A DNA stretch of 64,000 bases from JANOAR01 sp031411235 (GCA_031411235.1 JANOAR010000290.1:1-64000); one strand, 5' to 3'. Positions 1 to 8,522 are shown, numbered from the stretch's first letter. The notes: generated by a model not told the origin, from the letters alone. Numbers and translations are program-made.

Positions 1-187
1 CTTTGCAGCAGAGCTTCACTTCCTGGCCTTCGTGGGTGAAGACGTAGGGCTTGCCCATATCGCCACCGAGCTTGTCACCAGAGATGAGGCACTTGGTGAT
101 GGACTTGGGGAAGAGCTTGGGAGCTGTGTCCGCTGCGTTAAGGCAGAGGGCGGCGAGGGTGAAGGCGAGTGTCAGTATTTTTTTCAT
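1..187 (-). CDS. Small secreted Cys-containing protein, C-terminus outside window
   Basis: The start codon at 187 opens a frame that runs off the window edge after about 62 codons. The N-terminus (MKKILTLAFTLAALCLNAAD) is a clear Sec signal peptide. The mature part contains CLISGDKLG and ends at the edge with KLCCK, so it has a CxxS...CC layout like YHS-type or metal-binding periplasmic proteins. No family can be named from this part. The next gene downstream is not visible. It fits the many small exported metal-handling proteins in this island, but binding of metal is inference. Confidence 0.6.
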   Translation of the reverse strand, partial: MKKILTLAFTLAALCLNAADTAPKLFPKSITKCLISGDKLGGDMGKPYVFTHEGQEVKLCCK

Positions 188-441
188 GGTCGTATTGAAT
201 TGTGGTTTTACAGGGTCTGCGATTGATGAACGACAGGCGTGCGCAGACCGGTGCGCGCTGCCGTTTTGCCAGATGGCAAAGGGATGGCTAAAGTTAGTTG
301 AGCTTGGCGAATCAATTGAAAGTGCAGAAAACAGCCAAGCAGGCGGTTCAACGCCAGTAATCCGCCAACCCCTCGACATTTGATGAAACTTGTTTTGAAC
401 CACATCAGCCAGCCCACCTCGTCAGGTCAGATGACAAGCAA

Positions 442-487
442 GAAGGCGCAGCCGAGGCATGGTTTCATGCCTCAAAGCTGCGCCTTC
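442..487. terminator. Strong bipartite hairpin after the DUF2314 gene
   Basis: An 11-bp perfect inverted repeat (GAAGGCGCAGC / GCTGCGCCTTC) encloses a second perfect 8-bp stem (GAGGCATG / CATGCCTC). It starts about 20 bases past the stop of the DUF2314 gene on the minus strand and is followed on that strand by TTGCTTG, a weak T-rich tail. A transcription terminator is the simplest reading. The remaining DNA between 188 and 507 shows nothing else recognisable. Confidence 0.55.
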
Positions 488-507
488 AATGTCTGGCACA
501 ATCAGTT

Positions 508-1527
508 CTATGGCTTGGCCTGGGCGATCTCGTCGAACACCCTCAGCGTGTAGCCGCCTTTGGTATCCTCGTTGCCTGCTCCTGTGGTGTAGAGCCAGTC
601 ATCGACCTCGGCGATGGGGATGTGCAAGTCGGCACCTCGCACGACCTTCTTCAAATCTGCCGGATCGTTGTCGAGCCTGCCGTGAATGAGCGTGTCGTCG
701 ATGTCCGTGACTCGCAGCCAGAGATACTCGCCCTTGTCGCCCTCTAGGATACGGCCTTTGACGCCGAAATACTGATCCTTTGCACGGGCTTTGAAGGCCG
801 CTATAAACGTCGGCCAATTTGCCTTGGCTTCGGCCTGTGCGGCCTGGAGTTTTGGGTCGTCGTCGTCGATGGTTACTTTGCTATCAGCAGCAGCGGCCAA
901 GCCGGCAGGCACGAGGTCGTGCAGGGGATCATCGCTTCTGAGATGGCCCAGTAGGGTCTTGTCGTTGAGGTGAAACTGATCCGTGTCTGGGCTGTAAATG
1001 GCGAGCGTGTCTCTCCTCACGAATTGCGCGATGATCTGGCTGACCTGCTGATAAACTTTGCGCAGGTCGGCTTTGTCATCCTTTTCGAGCCAGTCCACCG
1101 ACAACCATGCGCGATGCTCACGAATCGCACCGCCGAGTGCAGGCAGTTTCACTTCATCGGCGAGCTTGTCGCTATCCGTAAAGTAGGACTCGCCCACGCT
1201 GTTGATGGCAAACTGTCCGTTCGCTGTCTTGACCACGAAGGAAGGCGGCTTGGCCGTAATGGCGTCCTCTGGAACTTCGGTGCCCAATGCCTTGGAAACC
1301 GCGTGTGCCACAGCAGCGGCATCAAGGGTGCGCGGTTCGCCAAGTAGCAGCACCAGCGAGATGAGGCGCTGCGATTCGGCTTGGGCAGGCGGAGTGGTTG
1401 GAGTTGCCGCTGGGGGTGCGACAGTTGTGTCTTCGGCTTGAAGCGATGTGCCCGCAAGGAAGCCGAATGCTGTTACAAGAGCAACGCATTGAAGGCGTAG
1501 CGACGATAAGCTGGATGAAAGTTTCAT
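508..1527 (-). CDS. Exported protein with C-terminal DUF2314-like domain
   Basis: This 339-residue protein has an N-terminal signal peptide (residues 1-31, cleaved near LQAED), a Pro/Thr linker, an unassigned middle region, and a C-terminal part (about 225-325) that resembles DUF2314: a block with YFGVKGRI, then YLWLRVTDID, then a basic VVRGADLHIPIAEVDDWLY segment. DUF2314 proteins such as YegJ have no settled function. The gene's start overlaps the stop of the upstream His-rich gene by one base, so the two are translationally coupled. Family call from pattern memory only. Confidence 0.6.
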   Translation of the reverse strand: MKLSSSLSSLRLQCVALVTAFGFLAGTSLQAEDTTVAPPAATPTTPPAQAESQRLISLVLLLGEPRTLDAAAVAHAVSKALGTEVPEDAITAKPPSFVVKTANGQFAINSVGESYFTDSDKLADEVKLPALGGAIREHRAWLSVDWLEKDDKADLRKVYQQVSQIIAQFVRRDTLAIYSPDTDQFHLNDKTLLGHLRSDDPLHDLVPAGLAAAADSKVTIDDDDPKLQAAQAEAKANWPTFIAAFKARAKDQYFGVKGRILEGDKGEYLWLRVTDIDDTLIHGRLDNDPADLKKVVRGADLHIPIAEVDDWLYTTGAGNEDTKGGYTLRVFDEIAQAKP

Positions 1528-1892
1528 TAGCGATTGAGGAGTTGGAGGATTTGGGACGCGATGGATTGGTGATGGCTGCGGCCGTAGCTGCTGTGCGGGT
1601 AATAGCTGCGACCACGATAAGTCGGGGCATAAACGGGATAGTCGTTGTAGTAGCCGTTGTAGTAACCAACGCGGGGATCGTAATGATCAAAGTTGCGGCT
1701 GGAGGAGTGACCACTGGAGTGACCACTGGAGTGACCGCTAGAATGCCCCTGGTAATGGGAGTTGTAGTGGTGGGTGGAGCCGTGGTGGTGCTTGTCTTTA
1801 GCACTTGCTGGCAAGGCTACGGCAAAAAGCCCGGCGCAGATGCACAGGGCAGGCCAGTGCAAAAGTTGATGTGAAGGGTGGATTGATTTCAT
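1527..1892 (-). CDS. Secreted His/Tyr-rich protein with GHSS repeats
   Basis: The 121-residue product has a signal peptide ending near PASAKD, then a His-rich stretch, tandem Gly-His-Ser-Ser tetrapeptides (about residues 51-65; 12-bp DNA repeats near 1700-1740), and a Tyr/Pro-rich region with YYNGYYNDYP. Such low-complexity His tracts often bind divalent metals, but no domain is recognised. It is the first gene of a two-gene unit with the DUF2314 protein. A copy of the shared ATGGGGTGTAACCC motif lies about 80 bases upstream of the start. Confidence 0.6.
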   Translation of the reverse strand: MKSIHPSHQLLHWPALCICAGLFAVALPASAKDKHHHGSTHHYNSHYQGHSSGHSSGHSSGHSSSRNFDHYDPRVGYYNGYYNDYPVYAPTYRGRSYYPHSSYGRSHHQSIASQILQLLNR

Positions 1893-1966
1893 AGGATTAG
1901 AGTTTTGTATTTTGCGAGGGATGTTTCCCTCACCTGCCTGATACTATGCGGTTGCTTGCCCCTTCA

Positions 1967-2305
1967 CTATGGGGTGTAACCCCAACGCTGAAATGCAGGC
2001 AACCAACCGTGTGCCCGAGGGCATCGCGTGGTTTGGCTCAGCGTTACCGCCCATGCGGGACTATCGGCAGAGCTGTCGAGGTCTTTGGCTTTCCAAGCGC
2101 CGAGGCTGGTTTGCAGTTCAGGATTGGCCACAGTGGCAGCCGTGCGTTCACCGCCTTTGGAGGCAGCAATCTCCGCTTCGTAAAAACGGACTTCAGGATT
2201 GGTGGCCAATGATTTGGCCACGATGGAGGAGATGCTGACGGACTCCGCATGGAGCGAACCGAGCATGGAGATAACGATGAGAGTTGAGCAGAAAAAGGGT
2301 TTCAT
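1967..2305 (-). pseudogene. Truncated TolC/CzcC-type outer membrane efflux protein
   Basis: The first 91 codons, from the start at 2305 to about 2033, match the start of the intact TolC-family gene at 10662: a signal peptide, then SIVAKSLATNPEVRFYEAEI against SELVSRTLAANPEIRFYEAEI-type sequence, and NPEL. The frame then turns into unrelated residues and stops at 1967, so about 330 residues are missing. This is a 3'-deleted remnant of a second metal efflux operon. The upstream His-rich gene at 2567-2920 occupies the same place as the Cys-rich gene before the intact tolC. Confidence 0.8.
1969..1982 (-). promoter_or_regulatory. Shared motif copy A (ATGGGGTGTAACCC)
   Basis: The 14-base motif recurs at 9967-9980 and 27906-27919, with a 9-base core at 2932-2940. 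Here and at 9967 the identity extends left to CCTTCAC. At this copy GGGGT and ACCCC form an inverted repeat with a GTA spacer. It lies 77 bases upstream of the His-rich gene (read on the minus strand) and next to the point where the TolC fragment loses homology. It may be an operator, promoter element or recombination site; the sequence alone does not decide. Confidence 0.45.
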
Positions 2306-2566
2306 GGAGCAAGGGATGGGTGGTTTGAAAGGCAGAGGTTCACGCGCACGGACTAGCACACGCTGGCAGCGCAAGGGCACAAAACGACCCGCGCAAACAG
2401 GCTGCATCATGGCAGCGCCGCACAGGTCAGGCAGGAACGCGAATCAAACGAGGAGCACCGTGGTTCGCAGGCACAGCAAGCCCATGGAGGCAAGCGGCGG
2501 TGGGCGTGCTGCATGGCGCTGCATCGCGTCGCGAGCCACCCGTTCAGGCAGGAAGGAGACTTCCTG

Positions 2567-2920
2567 TCACGGCACACATGCCGCAGTCACAGGTGCTACA
2601 TTGAAGACCGTGCTACTGAGGCTGGACGCATCGCTGCTGCTGGCAAAGTGCAGCACATGATCGTCATCGTGATCATGTACGGCGATGCCAGTGACGAGCT
2701 TCGTGAGCCCCTCATGAACATGTTCGTGGTGGTCATCATCATGATGCAGCACGACATCAAAATGCCCACTATCGAAGACCACCTGCACCTTATGTTCATC
2801 GCTGATCGCCGCCCATGAAGCCAGTGCAGCGGGAGCGACTCCAGGGAGGCTGAGCCAATACACCAACGCCAGCAGCCAAGCGGCAAAGCGCGGGCGAGCG
2901 GAGGTAGCGGGCAGGTTCAT
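2567..2920 (-). CDS. Secreted Asp/His-rich protein preceding a TolC remnant
   Basis: The product has 117 residues: a hydrophobic signal/anchor (about 12-35), then an acidic His-rich part with HHDDDHHEHVHEG and HDHDDDHV, then a short tail. Those clusters could chelate metal, but no known domain is seen. It lies upstream of the truncated tolC, as the 10136 gene lies upstream of the intact one, so both may be leader proteins of metal efflux operons. Only 12 bases separate its start from the 2932-2940 motif core. It may belong to a decayed operon. Confidence 0.55.
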   Translation of the reverse strand: MNLPATSARPRFAAWLLALVYWLSLPGVAPAALASWAAISDEHKVQVVFDSGHFDVVLHHDDDHHEHVHEGLTKLVTGIAVHDHDDDHVLHFASSSDASSLSSTVFNVAPVTAACVP

Positions 2921-2929
2921 GGCCGCCCA

Positions 2930-4006
2930 TTATGGGGTGTTCCGTTTTGCGCAAGGCGCGTGAAGGAGAGAGGTGAGAAATGATGCCGGGTGCTTGAAGA
3001 GGCGCGGTTGGCTATAGTCAATAATGAGGCTGCTCATGCCGCTGCCGTCCTGCGCGGTGGCTCGCAACTCATAAGCGCCGCCTGACGGCACCTTGATCAG
3101 CAGGTCATAAGTCTCTGCCGTCGCCATCAGAAAGCGCCCCGGAGCCACCGGCTGCACATCCGTTCCGTCAGCGGTGATGATCTTCGCCGACCCACCGGCA
3201 AACTCGATGAAGTAATAAGTAGCTGTGCTGGCATTGACGAGACGCGCGCGCACCGTCTCCCCGGCCCTTGCTTCCAGCGTCTTTTCCACCTCGCCGTTCA
3301 CCAGAAAATGCTTGTAGGCCACGTCCGACAAATCCATCGGCGGCATCCGCATCATCGAGCGGGTGAAGAAACTCTTGAGTTCCCCCGCCTGCCACGCACC
3401 GAACCAACTCTGCGCCGTGCCCTTCTTGATGCCCTGCCATTCACGGCCTGCGCGGAGCTGGGTCAGCACATCGAAGGGAGGCTCGTCGGTCTAGTCCGAG
3501 AGCACGGCCACCACGTCCCGATCCGTCTGGATGCGCTCGCCGCCTTTTGGCGAAATGACAATGCTCCCGTAAATGCCAAGCTGCTCCTGCAAGCTGCTGT
3601 GAGAGTGAAACCAGAACGTGCCCACCTGGCGCAGCCGGAAGCGATACTCGCGCGTCTCGCCGGGCATGATAGCCGTCATGGTCACATGCGGCACACCATC
3701 TTGATCATTGGGCACCAGAAGTCCGTGCCAGTGGATGGAGGTTTCTTCCTTCAAGTCATTGCGCACTCGCAGCACCGCATCATCGCCTTCCACGAATCGC
3801 AGCGTCGGGCCTGGCAGGCTGCCATTGATCGTCATTGCTTTTTGTCCGCCCTTGTCCGGGCCATCGGTCTGCGCGAGCACCAGATCATAATTCACGGTCT
3901 TAGCCCATAATGCCGGCGAAGCGGACAGAAGGACGAGCCACACGAGAGCGGAGATAGAATAGGAGCGCGTGATTGGAGTTGTTTGAGGTGGGTGAAAAGG
4001 CGTCAC
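2930..4006 (-). pseudogene. copA: CopA-type multicopper oxidase, amber-interrupted and truncated
   Basis: The first frame (GTG start at 4006) gives 171 residues: a signal sequence ending at ALWA, the first cupredoxin domain with copper ligands HWHG (92-95) and HSHS (134-137), ending VAVLSD. An in-frame TAG at 3493-3491 stands where family members have Trp (SDW-TDE). The same frame continues with TDEPP, the GIKKGTAQS block, MRMPPMDLSDVAY and the second cupredoxin domain, then ends at 2930 without the third domain that carries the type 1 site. CopA oxidises Cu(I) in the periplasm; this copy cannot be complete. A TGG-to-TAG mutation plus a 3' deletion is the simplest account. Confidence 0.8.
2932..2940 (-). 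promoter_or_regulatory. Shared motif copy D, partial (ATGGGGTGT)
   Basis: Nine to ten bases match the motif at 1969, 9967 and 27906 (TATGGGGTGT), after which the sequence diverges (TCC instead of AAC). It sits exactly between the abnormal C-terminal end of the broken copper oxidase frame and the start of the next gene. Being only 12 bases from that start codon, it is too close to act as a normal promoter for it. Confidence 0.3.
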
Positions 4007-4034
4007 GGCGGCACCGCCAAGGGATGCCGCCGTG
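4004..4034. other. Perfect 10-bp inverted repeat over the copA start
   Basis: CACGGCGGCA and TGCCGCCGTG flank an 11-base loop. The right-hand end in minus-strand reading includes the GTG start codon of the copper oxidase pseudogene. The repeat lies between the small lipoprotein stop and copA. It could be a terminator, or a stem hiding the copA start. Confidence 0.4.
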
Positions 4035-4052
4035 AGGTGAGGATCGGTCTTT

Positions 4053-4175
4053 CTACATCTTGGCGTGCTCCGCAGCGGACATGCCGGGCATGGACTGTTT
4101 CTGCGTGCGGGTGGTGCAACTGCTCACTGCGATGAGTGTGACGGCTGCAAGGGTGATGGCGATGAGTTTGGTCAT
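4053..4175 (-). CDS. 40-residue lipoprotein with Met/His tail
   Basis: The frame from 4175 gives a signal with a lipobox-like IAVSSC (Cys at residue 20) and a short mature part ending MPGMSAAEHAKM. The PGMS..EHA.M ending looks like small copper-associated lipoproteins that accompany CopA genes; metal binding by the Met/His residues is inference. It lies just upstream of the copA pseudogene and downstream of the sulfur-locus membrane protein. An out-of-frame longer reading was not accepted because the lipobox fixes this start. Confidence 0.6.
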   Translation of the reverse strand: MTKLIAITLAAVTLIAVSSCTTRTQKQSMPGMSAAEHAKM

Positions 4176-4240
4176 GGTCGTTTGTGGTTTGTGTTTGTTT
4201 GGTGTCCGGCAGATTTGAGTGCCGGGAAATGATGGTGTGA

Positions 4241-4735
4241 TTATTTGTGCCCCGAGTGCTGATGCCGGGCCTCCACAGCCGCAGGTGGTGGGCCGTCGCG
4301 AAACTCCGCGTGTTGCACCCGCCCGCCTGCATGGCTGATCCAGCCACCGACACCCATGCTGGCGGCGGCGAGGGCCAGCGTCGCCAGCGCCAGCGGCATG
4401 GCTGTCTTGGGCTTCCATTTTGGCACGGCGAGCGCCGCCCCGGCGACAAGCGTCAAGGCATAGTAGATGTAGATCGCGCTCTCTGCGCGCTCCATGTGGA
4501 CATCGAGCCATCCCCGGCCCGGTTCATCGGCGATTTCGCGCACGGATTTGTAAGCTTGCTGTCCGAGAAACAGCACCGGATAGGCGGCTGCCGTGCTGAC
4601 CAGGACGACGGCCAGTGCCACGATCTGCGCCGGCCTGCTTTTCAGGATGACGGCAAGAATGAGGGCGAAAACTCCAAGCCCGACGCCCATGACGGGCACA
4701 TGATTGAAAATGGCGTGGAGATATTCAGGCTTCAT
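4241..4735 (-). CDS. Four-helix membrane protein, DUF2231-like
   Basis: The 164-residue product begins MKPEYLHAIFNHVPVMG and has about four hydrophobic segments (around 12-30, 38-55, 88-105, 112-130) and a His-rich cytosolic or periplasmic end (EARHQHSGHK). The HA..NH.P..G start resembles DUF2231-type integral membrane proteins, some of which may bind heme; that is weak evidence. It is the last gene of the run with the YeeE/YedE proteins, 19 bases after the upstream stop, so it probably shares their transcript. Confidence 0.55.
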   Translation of the reverse strand: MKPEYLHAIFNHVPVMGVGLGVFALILAVILKSRPAQIVALAVVLVSTAAAYPVLFLGQQAYKSVREIADEPGRGWLDVHMERAESAIYIYYALTLVAGAALAVPKWKPKTAMPLALATLALAAASMGVGGWISHAGGRVQHAEFRDGPPPAAVEARHQHSGHK

Positions 4736-4754
4736 GGTGGGGTTTGGTGGTGGT

Positions 4755-5348
4755 TCATCGAGCGGTGAATTTCTCGATGAAGATCAGGACGCCGATCAGG
4801 ACGAGCACCATCACGGCGACGAGCGCACCGCGCGGGATGTGAAGCACGTCGGGCAACGTGAGCTTTCCAAGTTCGCCCCACGTCTCGACGGTCTTCTTCA
4901 GCCTCTCGGACAGCTCGGCGTAGAGCCATGAGCCGGCGACGAGGCCGGCCATGCCGAAGAGCGCGTCCCAGCTTCCCTGGCCGAGAGCGGCGGCGGCGGT
5001 GCCGGGGCAGTAGCCGATGAGTCCGAAGCCTGCGCCAAAGAGGAGCCCGCCGATGATGTTCGCACCCAGCCTCGTCGGCTTGAGGTGCAGGTTGACCTTC
5101 GCGAAGTGGTGCAGCGTGAAGACACCGACCATGCCGACGATCACGGCGGTCATCATGACTTTCACGACAGTCCAATCCTGAAGCAGAAGCTGGCCGATGA
5201 GGATGTGGTAGGTGCCGACGCCCCCTTTTTGCAGCAGGAAGCCGAACGCGAGTCCGAAGATCACGCCGCTGACGACCTTGCGCACTGGCGCGACCATCCG
5301 CCCCTCGGCGACCCTCGATGCTTTGACGGCTGTGCCTGGGTCGATCAT
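4755..5348 (-). CDS. YeeE/YedE sulfur transporter, C-terminal half (pair 1)
   Basis: The 197 residues hold about five membrane segments and the family landmarks FGFLLQKGG, GGLLFGAGFGLIGYCPGT (conserved Cys) and GMAGLVAG. YeeE/YedE (TsuA/PmpB-like) proteins move thiosulfate or related sulfur compounds across the inner membrane; here the usual single chain is split in two genes. The N-terminal half lies 3 bases upstream. The start at 5348 (MIDPG) is uncertain; internal Met at MVAPVRK is possible. A second, diverged pair lies at 7375-8470. Confidence 0.8.
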   Translation of the reverse strand: MIDPGTAVKASRVAEGRMVAPVRKVVSGVIFGLAFGFLLQKGGVGTYHILIGQLLLQDWTVVKVMMTAVIVGMVGVFTLHHFAKVNLHLKPTRLGANIIGGLLFGAGFGLIGYCPGTAAAALGQGSWDALFGMAGLVAGSWLYAELSERLKKTVETWGELGKLTLPDVLHIPRGALVAVMVLVLIGVLIFIEKFTAR

Positions 5349-5351
5349 GGG

Positions 5352-5963
5352 TCAGGTGTGGAACAGGAGCATCGCAACGGAGATGCCGCCGATGAAAAAG
5401 CAGAGCACCGAGATCCATGATGCGACATTGAGTTGAAGTGTCCCGGAGATGCCGTGGCCGCTCGTGCAACCACCCGCGAGCCGCGCACCGAAGGCCATGA
5501 GCACGCCGCCGCCAAAGGCAACCGCGCCGCGCAACGCGATGCTGTCGCCAAACCGCGCGCGCCACATTTGCGGCAGCCATTCGTCCATCACGCCGCCGCC
5601 GGTGAGGGCTGCGACGGCGGCACCCGCGATGGTCGCGAGGACGAAGACGAAGCTCCAGTTCACGGTCGGCGGCTCGGCTTTGAAATAGGCGAGTTCCTCG
5701 GTGTGCCGCCGCGCGAAGAGTTTGCCGATGAACCCGGCGACGGTCGCGTAAAACGACGAGGCACCGATCGGCTCGTCGGAAAAATAAAACGTCAGCCAGG
5801 AGAGCACGCCGATGCCCGCTCCGACGAGGTAAGGCGACCACGCCGGGCCGGGATAGCTGTGCGCGTCGAGCGCTGGATCGGCGGCGAACGCGGTCAGCGG
5901 AAAGAGCGTGAGCAAGGCCAGCCCTCCCGTGACCACACGGCGGTTCATGCGGCTCGTGTTCAT
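5352..5963 (-). CDS. YeeE/YedE sulfur transporter, N-terminal half (pair 1)
   Basis: The 203-residue protein has an N-terminal signal-like helix, WSPYLVGAGIGVLSWLTF, and the diagnostic motif GARLAGGCTSGHGISG (about 162-177) whose Cys is thought to handle the sulfur substrate. It works with the C-terminal half encoded 3 bases downstream. Its start overlaps the end of the MBL-rhodanese gene by 4 bases, so these are coupled. The arrangement matches Pmp-type operons of sulfide detoxification. Confidence 0.8.
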   Translation of the reverse strand: MNTSRMNRRVVTGGLALLTLFPLTAFAADPALDAHSYPGPAWSPYLVGAGIGVLSWLTFYFSDEPIGASSFYATVAGFIGKLFARRHTEELAYFKAEPPTVNWSFVFVLATIAGAAVAALTGGGVMDEWLPQMWRARFGDSIALRGAVAFGGGVLMAFGARLAGGCTSGHGISGTLQLNVASWISVLCFFIGGISVAMLLFHT

Positions 5964-7360
5964 GGCATTTCCCCCTCAATCGGGAACCCCTTTTTCTTCC
6001 ACGCCTGCCAGCTTCCTGGCACGTTGCTCACGTTGGTGAAGCCTTCCTGTTTCAAGATGCTCGCCACGATGCTCGCGCGGTAGCCGCTGTCGCAATACAC
6101 CGCCGTCGGGCGCGAGGGATCCAGCTCGTCGATCCTGTCGCGCACCTCGGGAACGAAGAGATGCCGCGCACCAGGGATGTGGCCGCTCTTCCACTCGCCC
6201 GGGGAGCGCACGTCGATGAGTTGCAGCCGATCTCCCGCCGCATGGATTTCGTGAACGGTCATCTGCCCGACTTCGGCGAGTTCAAAGCCGGCGTTGTCCC
6301 ACGCTCTCATGCCGCCGACGAGATAACCGGCGAATTTCGTGTAGCCGGTGCGGATGAAGAATTTCACGATCTCGTCGAGTTCGCTGTCGCTATCGAGCAC
6401 GAGCAGGATCGGCGCATCGGGATCGAGCAGCCAGCCGGCCCAGATCGAGAGCATCGGCGAGCCACCGATGTTCAGCGCAGCGGCGATGTGACCGCCGCCG
6501 AAGGCCAGCATCATTCGCGTGTCGATGAGCACGCCGGCCTTTTCGTCCACCGCTTTCCTGAACGCTGTCGGCGGCAAGCCGGGAACGCGCGGAAGATTGC
6601 CGAGAATCTCCGGCCCCTTGGCGTTTACCTTTTTCATTAGCGGGTAGTATCTCGGCACCGGCGGCGGGGTGCTGAGCGCGTAGTCGGTGAATGATTTCAC
6701 GTCCTGAAATTGCAGGAACGGATTGAAGCGCCGCTCGTAACCAATCGCACTTTCGAGCCGGTCGCCGATGTCCGCGCCGCAGGGCGAACCGTGGCCATGC
6801 GCGGGGTAGATGATGACGCTGTCAGGCAGGCCGAGGTAAAAATCGTGCAGCGTGTGAAACTGCTGCACGGCAAGTTTCGCACTCTCGTCTTCGCCGAGCA
6901 GATCGGGCCGGCCCGCCGAGCTGACGAAGAGCGAATCGCCTGTGATGACGCCCCACGGCACATCGGCGAGCTCCTTGTCCGCGAGCAGATAGGAGACGTG
7001 CTCTGGCGTGTGGCCCGGCGTGTGCTTCACCGTCATGATGGTCTTGCCGATCGTGAATTGGTCACCGTCATTGAGCTTCTCGTGATCGAAGCCATAGCGT
7101 GCGCCGCCTTCGTGGCTGACGAAGATTTTCGCCGACACGACTCGCGCACATAGTTCGCGCGAGCCACTCACCAAATCGGCGTGGATGTGCGTCTCGAAGA
7201 TGTGCGTGATCGAGACCTGCTTCTCTCGCGCCAGCTCGACGTATTTGTCCACGTCGGGCGTCGGATCGAAGACGGCGGCGACGCCGTCGCTGTCATCGCC
7301 GACTAGGTAGGAAAGCTCAGCGATGCCTTCAGTCAGGATGCGTTCAAAGACGAGTGCCAT
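5960..7360 (-). CDS. MBL-fold persulfide dioxygenase-like protein with two rhodanese domains
   Basis: Of 466 residues, about 1-235 form an ETHE1/Blh-like metallo-beta-lactamase domain with THIHADLVSG (His58, His60, Asp62; the usual final His is Leu, as in many relatives), HTPGHTPEH and YPAHGHGSP. Two rhodanese domains follow: the first (about 265-360) lacks an active-site Cys, the second has YCDSGYRAS with the catalytic Cys near 423. The family oxidises glutathione- or CoA-persulfide to sulfite and moves sulfane sulfur. It sits between two YeeE/YedE pairs, so the locus likely imports and oxidises reduced sulfur. Confidence 0.85.
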   Translation of the reverse strand: MALVFERILTEGIAELSYLVGDDSDGVAAVFDPTPDVDKYVELAREKQVSITHIFETHIHADLVSGSRELCARVVSAKIFVSHEGGARYGFDHEKLNDGDQFTIGKTIMTVKHTPGHTPEHVSYLLADKELADVPWGVITGDSLFVSSAGRPDLLGEDESAKLAVQQFHTLHDFYLGLPDSVIIYPAHGHGSPCGADIGDRLESAIGYERRFNPFLQFQDVKSFTDYALSTPPPVPRYYPLMKKVNAKGPEILGNLPRVPGLPPTAFRKAVDEKAGVLIDTRMMLAFGGGHIAAALNIGGSPMLSIWAGWLLDPDAPILLVLDSDSELDEIVKFFIRTGYTKFAGYLVGGMRAWDNAGFELAEVGQMTVHEIHAAGDRLQLIDVRSPGEWKSGHIPGARHLFVPEVRDRIDELDPSRPTAVYCDSGYRASIVASILKQEGFTNVSNVPGSWQAWKKKGFPIEGEMP

Positions 7361-7374
7361 GGTGTTGCTTCCGA

Positions 7375-7935
7375 TTACGGTTCAGCGTCGAGTTGCTTCG
7401 GATGGACGCGCTCCAGGATCGCGAGCGCGATGGCGATGACGACCGCGAGCCCGCCCGCCCACAGCCACGGCGGGGTGCCGGTGAATTGCGGCAGCGTGAC
7501 TTTCCCAAAGTCGGCCATCGACTTGATTATCGGCTGCAACGCCGAGAACGCAGCGACATAGATGCCCGCGCCGACGAACATGCCTAGCACACCGATCATC
7601 GCGTCGCGCCGACCTTCGCCGCACGCGGCGACGCTTGTGCCGGGGCACAGTCCGAAGATTGCGAGTCCCACGCCGAAGAGCACCCCGCCGACAATGACGC
7701 GCGCCAGCGAGGCCGTCTGAATGTGAATCTCTGCCGCGCCCATCGCGACCAGCGCATGGACGCCGATCGTGCCGACCGCAATCGCCGTCGCCATGATCTT
7801 CATCACGGTGAAATCCTTGAGCAGGAACTGGCCGAGGATCTTCTGGAACTTCGCGACCTGCCCTTTTTGCAGCAGGAATCCGAAGACGATGCCGGTCACA
7901 AGACCGAGCACGAGTTTGAGTGGTTCATCAAACAT
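7375..7935 (-). CDS. YeeE/YedE sulfur transporter, C-terminal half (pair 2)
   Basis: The start at 7935 is preferred over a longer one at 7956 because an AAGGAGG Shine-Dalgarno lies just before it; it overlaps the upstream stop by 8 bases. The 186 residues include GFLLQKGQV, GGVLFGVGLAIFGLCPGTS with the conserved Cys, and GMFVGAGIY. It is the partner of the 7928-8470 product. The MBL-rhodanese gene follows after 14 bases. Confidence 0.8.
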   Translation of the reverse strand: MFDEPLKLVLGLVTGIVFGFLLQKGQVAKFQKILGQFLLKDFTVMKIMATAIAVGTIGVHALVAMGAAEIHIQTASLARVIVGGVLFGVGLAIFGLCPGTSVAACGEGRRDAMIGVLGMFVGAGIYVAAFSALQPIIKSMADFGKVTLPQFTGTPPWLWAGGLAVVIAIALAILERVHPKQLDAEP

Positions 7936-8470
7936 GGCTACGGCCCTCCTTACCATAAATCAGGAACGCCACGGCCATGCCGGCAATGCCCATCACCGGC
8001 GCAAAAATCCAGCTTGCCAGCGCGAGCTGGAGCACCCCGCTGATCGCATGCCCGCTCGTGCAGCCCTGCGCGATGCGCGCGCCGAGCATCATGACCAGTC
8101 CTCCCACAAACGCGCCGACATATCGCACCCTCGGCGAATCGCCGAACCGCGAGCGCCAGAGCGGCGGCACCTTTTCCTCCGGCGCACGATCGCCCGACAG
8201 CTTCGAGCTGGCATAAGCGCCGATGAGCACGCCGACGACGAGCATCCATTCCCAGTCAATCTTTGGCGACTTGTTGTCCTTCGCCTTCGCGTCCAGATAC
8301 GGCTGCGCGATCCGCGGCGCGGCAGCCTGCTCGGTGAGCGCGGCGCTGTATTCAAAGGCCGTGGTGATGCCGATGGGCTTGTTCGCCGTGGCGAATGTGA
8401 GCCAGCTCAGCACGCCAATACCAGCGCCGACGAGATACGGCGACCAGGCTTTCATGCGTAGTGGATTCAT
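7928..8470 (-). CDS. YeeE/YedE sulfur transporter, N-terminal half (pair 2)
   Basis: This 180-residue protein shares WSPYLVGAGIGVLSWLTF with the pair 1 N-half and carries GARIAQGCTSGHAISG near residues 130-145, the signature with the substrate Cys. It differs elsewhere, so the two pairs are paralogs and not a recent copy. It is the first gene of the minus-strand sulfur operon (8470 to 4241), 52 bases after the GH130 gene. Confidence 0.8.
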   Translation of the reverse strand: MNPLRMKAWSPYLVGAGIGVLSWLTFATANKPIGITTAFEYSAALTEQAAAPRIAQPYLDAKAKDNKSPKIDWEWMLVVGVLIGAYASSKLSGDRAPEEKVPPLWRSRFGDSPRVRYVGAFVGGLVMMLGARIAQGCTSGHAISGVLQLALASWIFAPVMGIAGMAVAFLIYGKEGRSHV

Positions 8471-8522
8471 GGGGTTGCTTCTTTGCTTGATGCTTGACCA
8501 TGGAGAGGACTCCTTGTTCTCG

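Noticed and set aside
4732..5979. 415-codon Arg/His-rich frame on the minus strand
   Set aside because: Out-of-frame reading of the two YeeE/YedE genes on the same strand; low-complexity Arg/His typical of a shadow.
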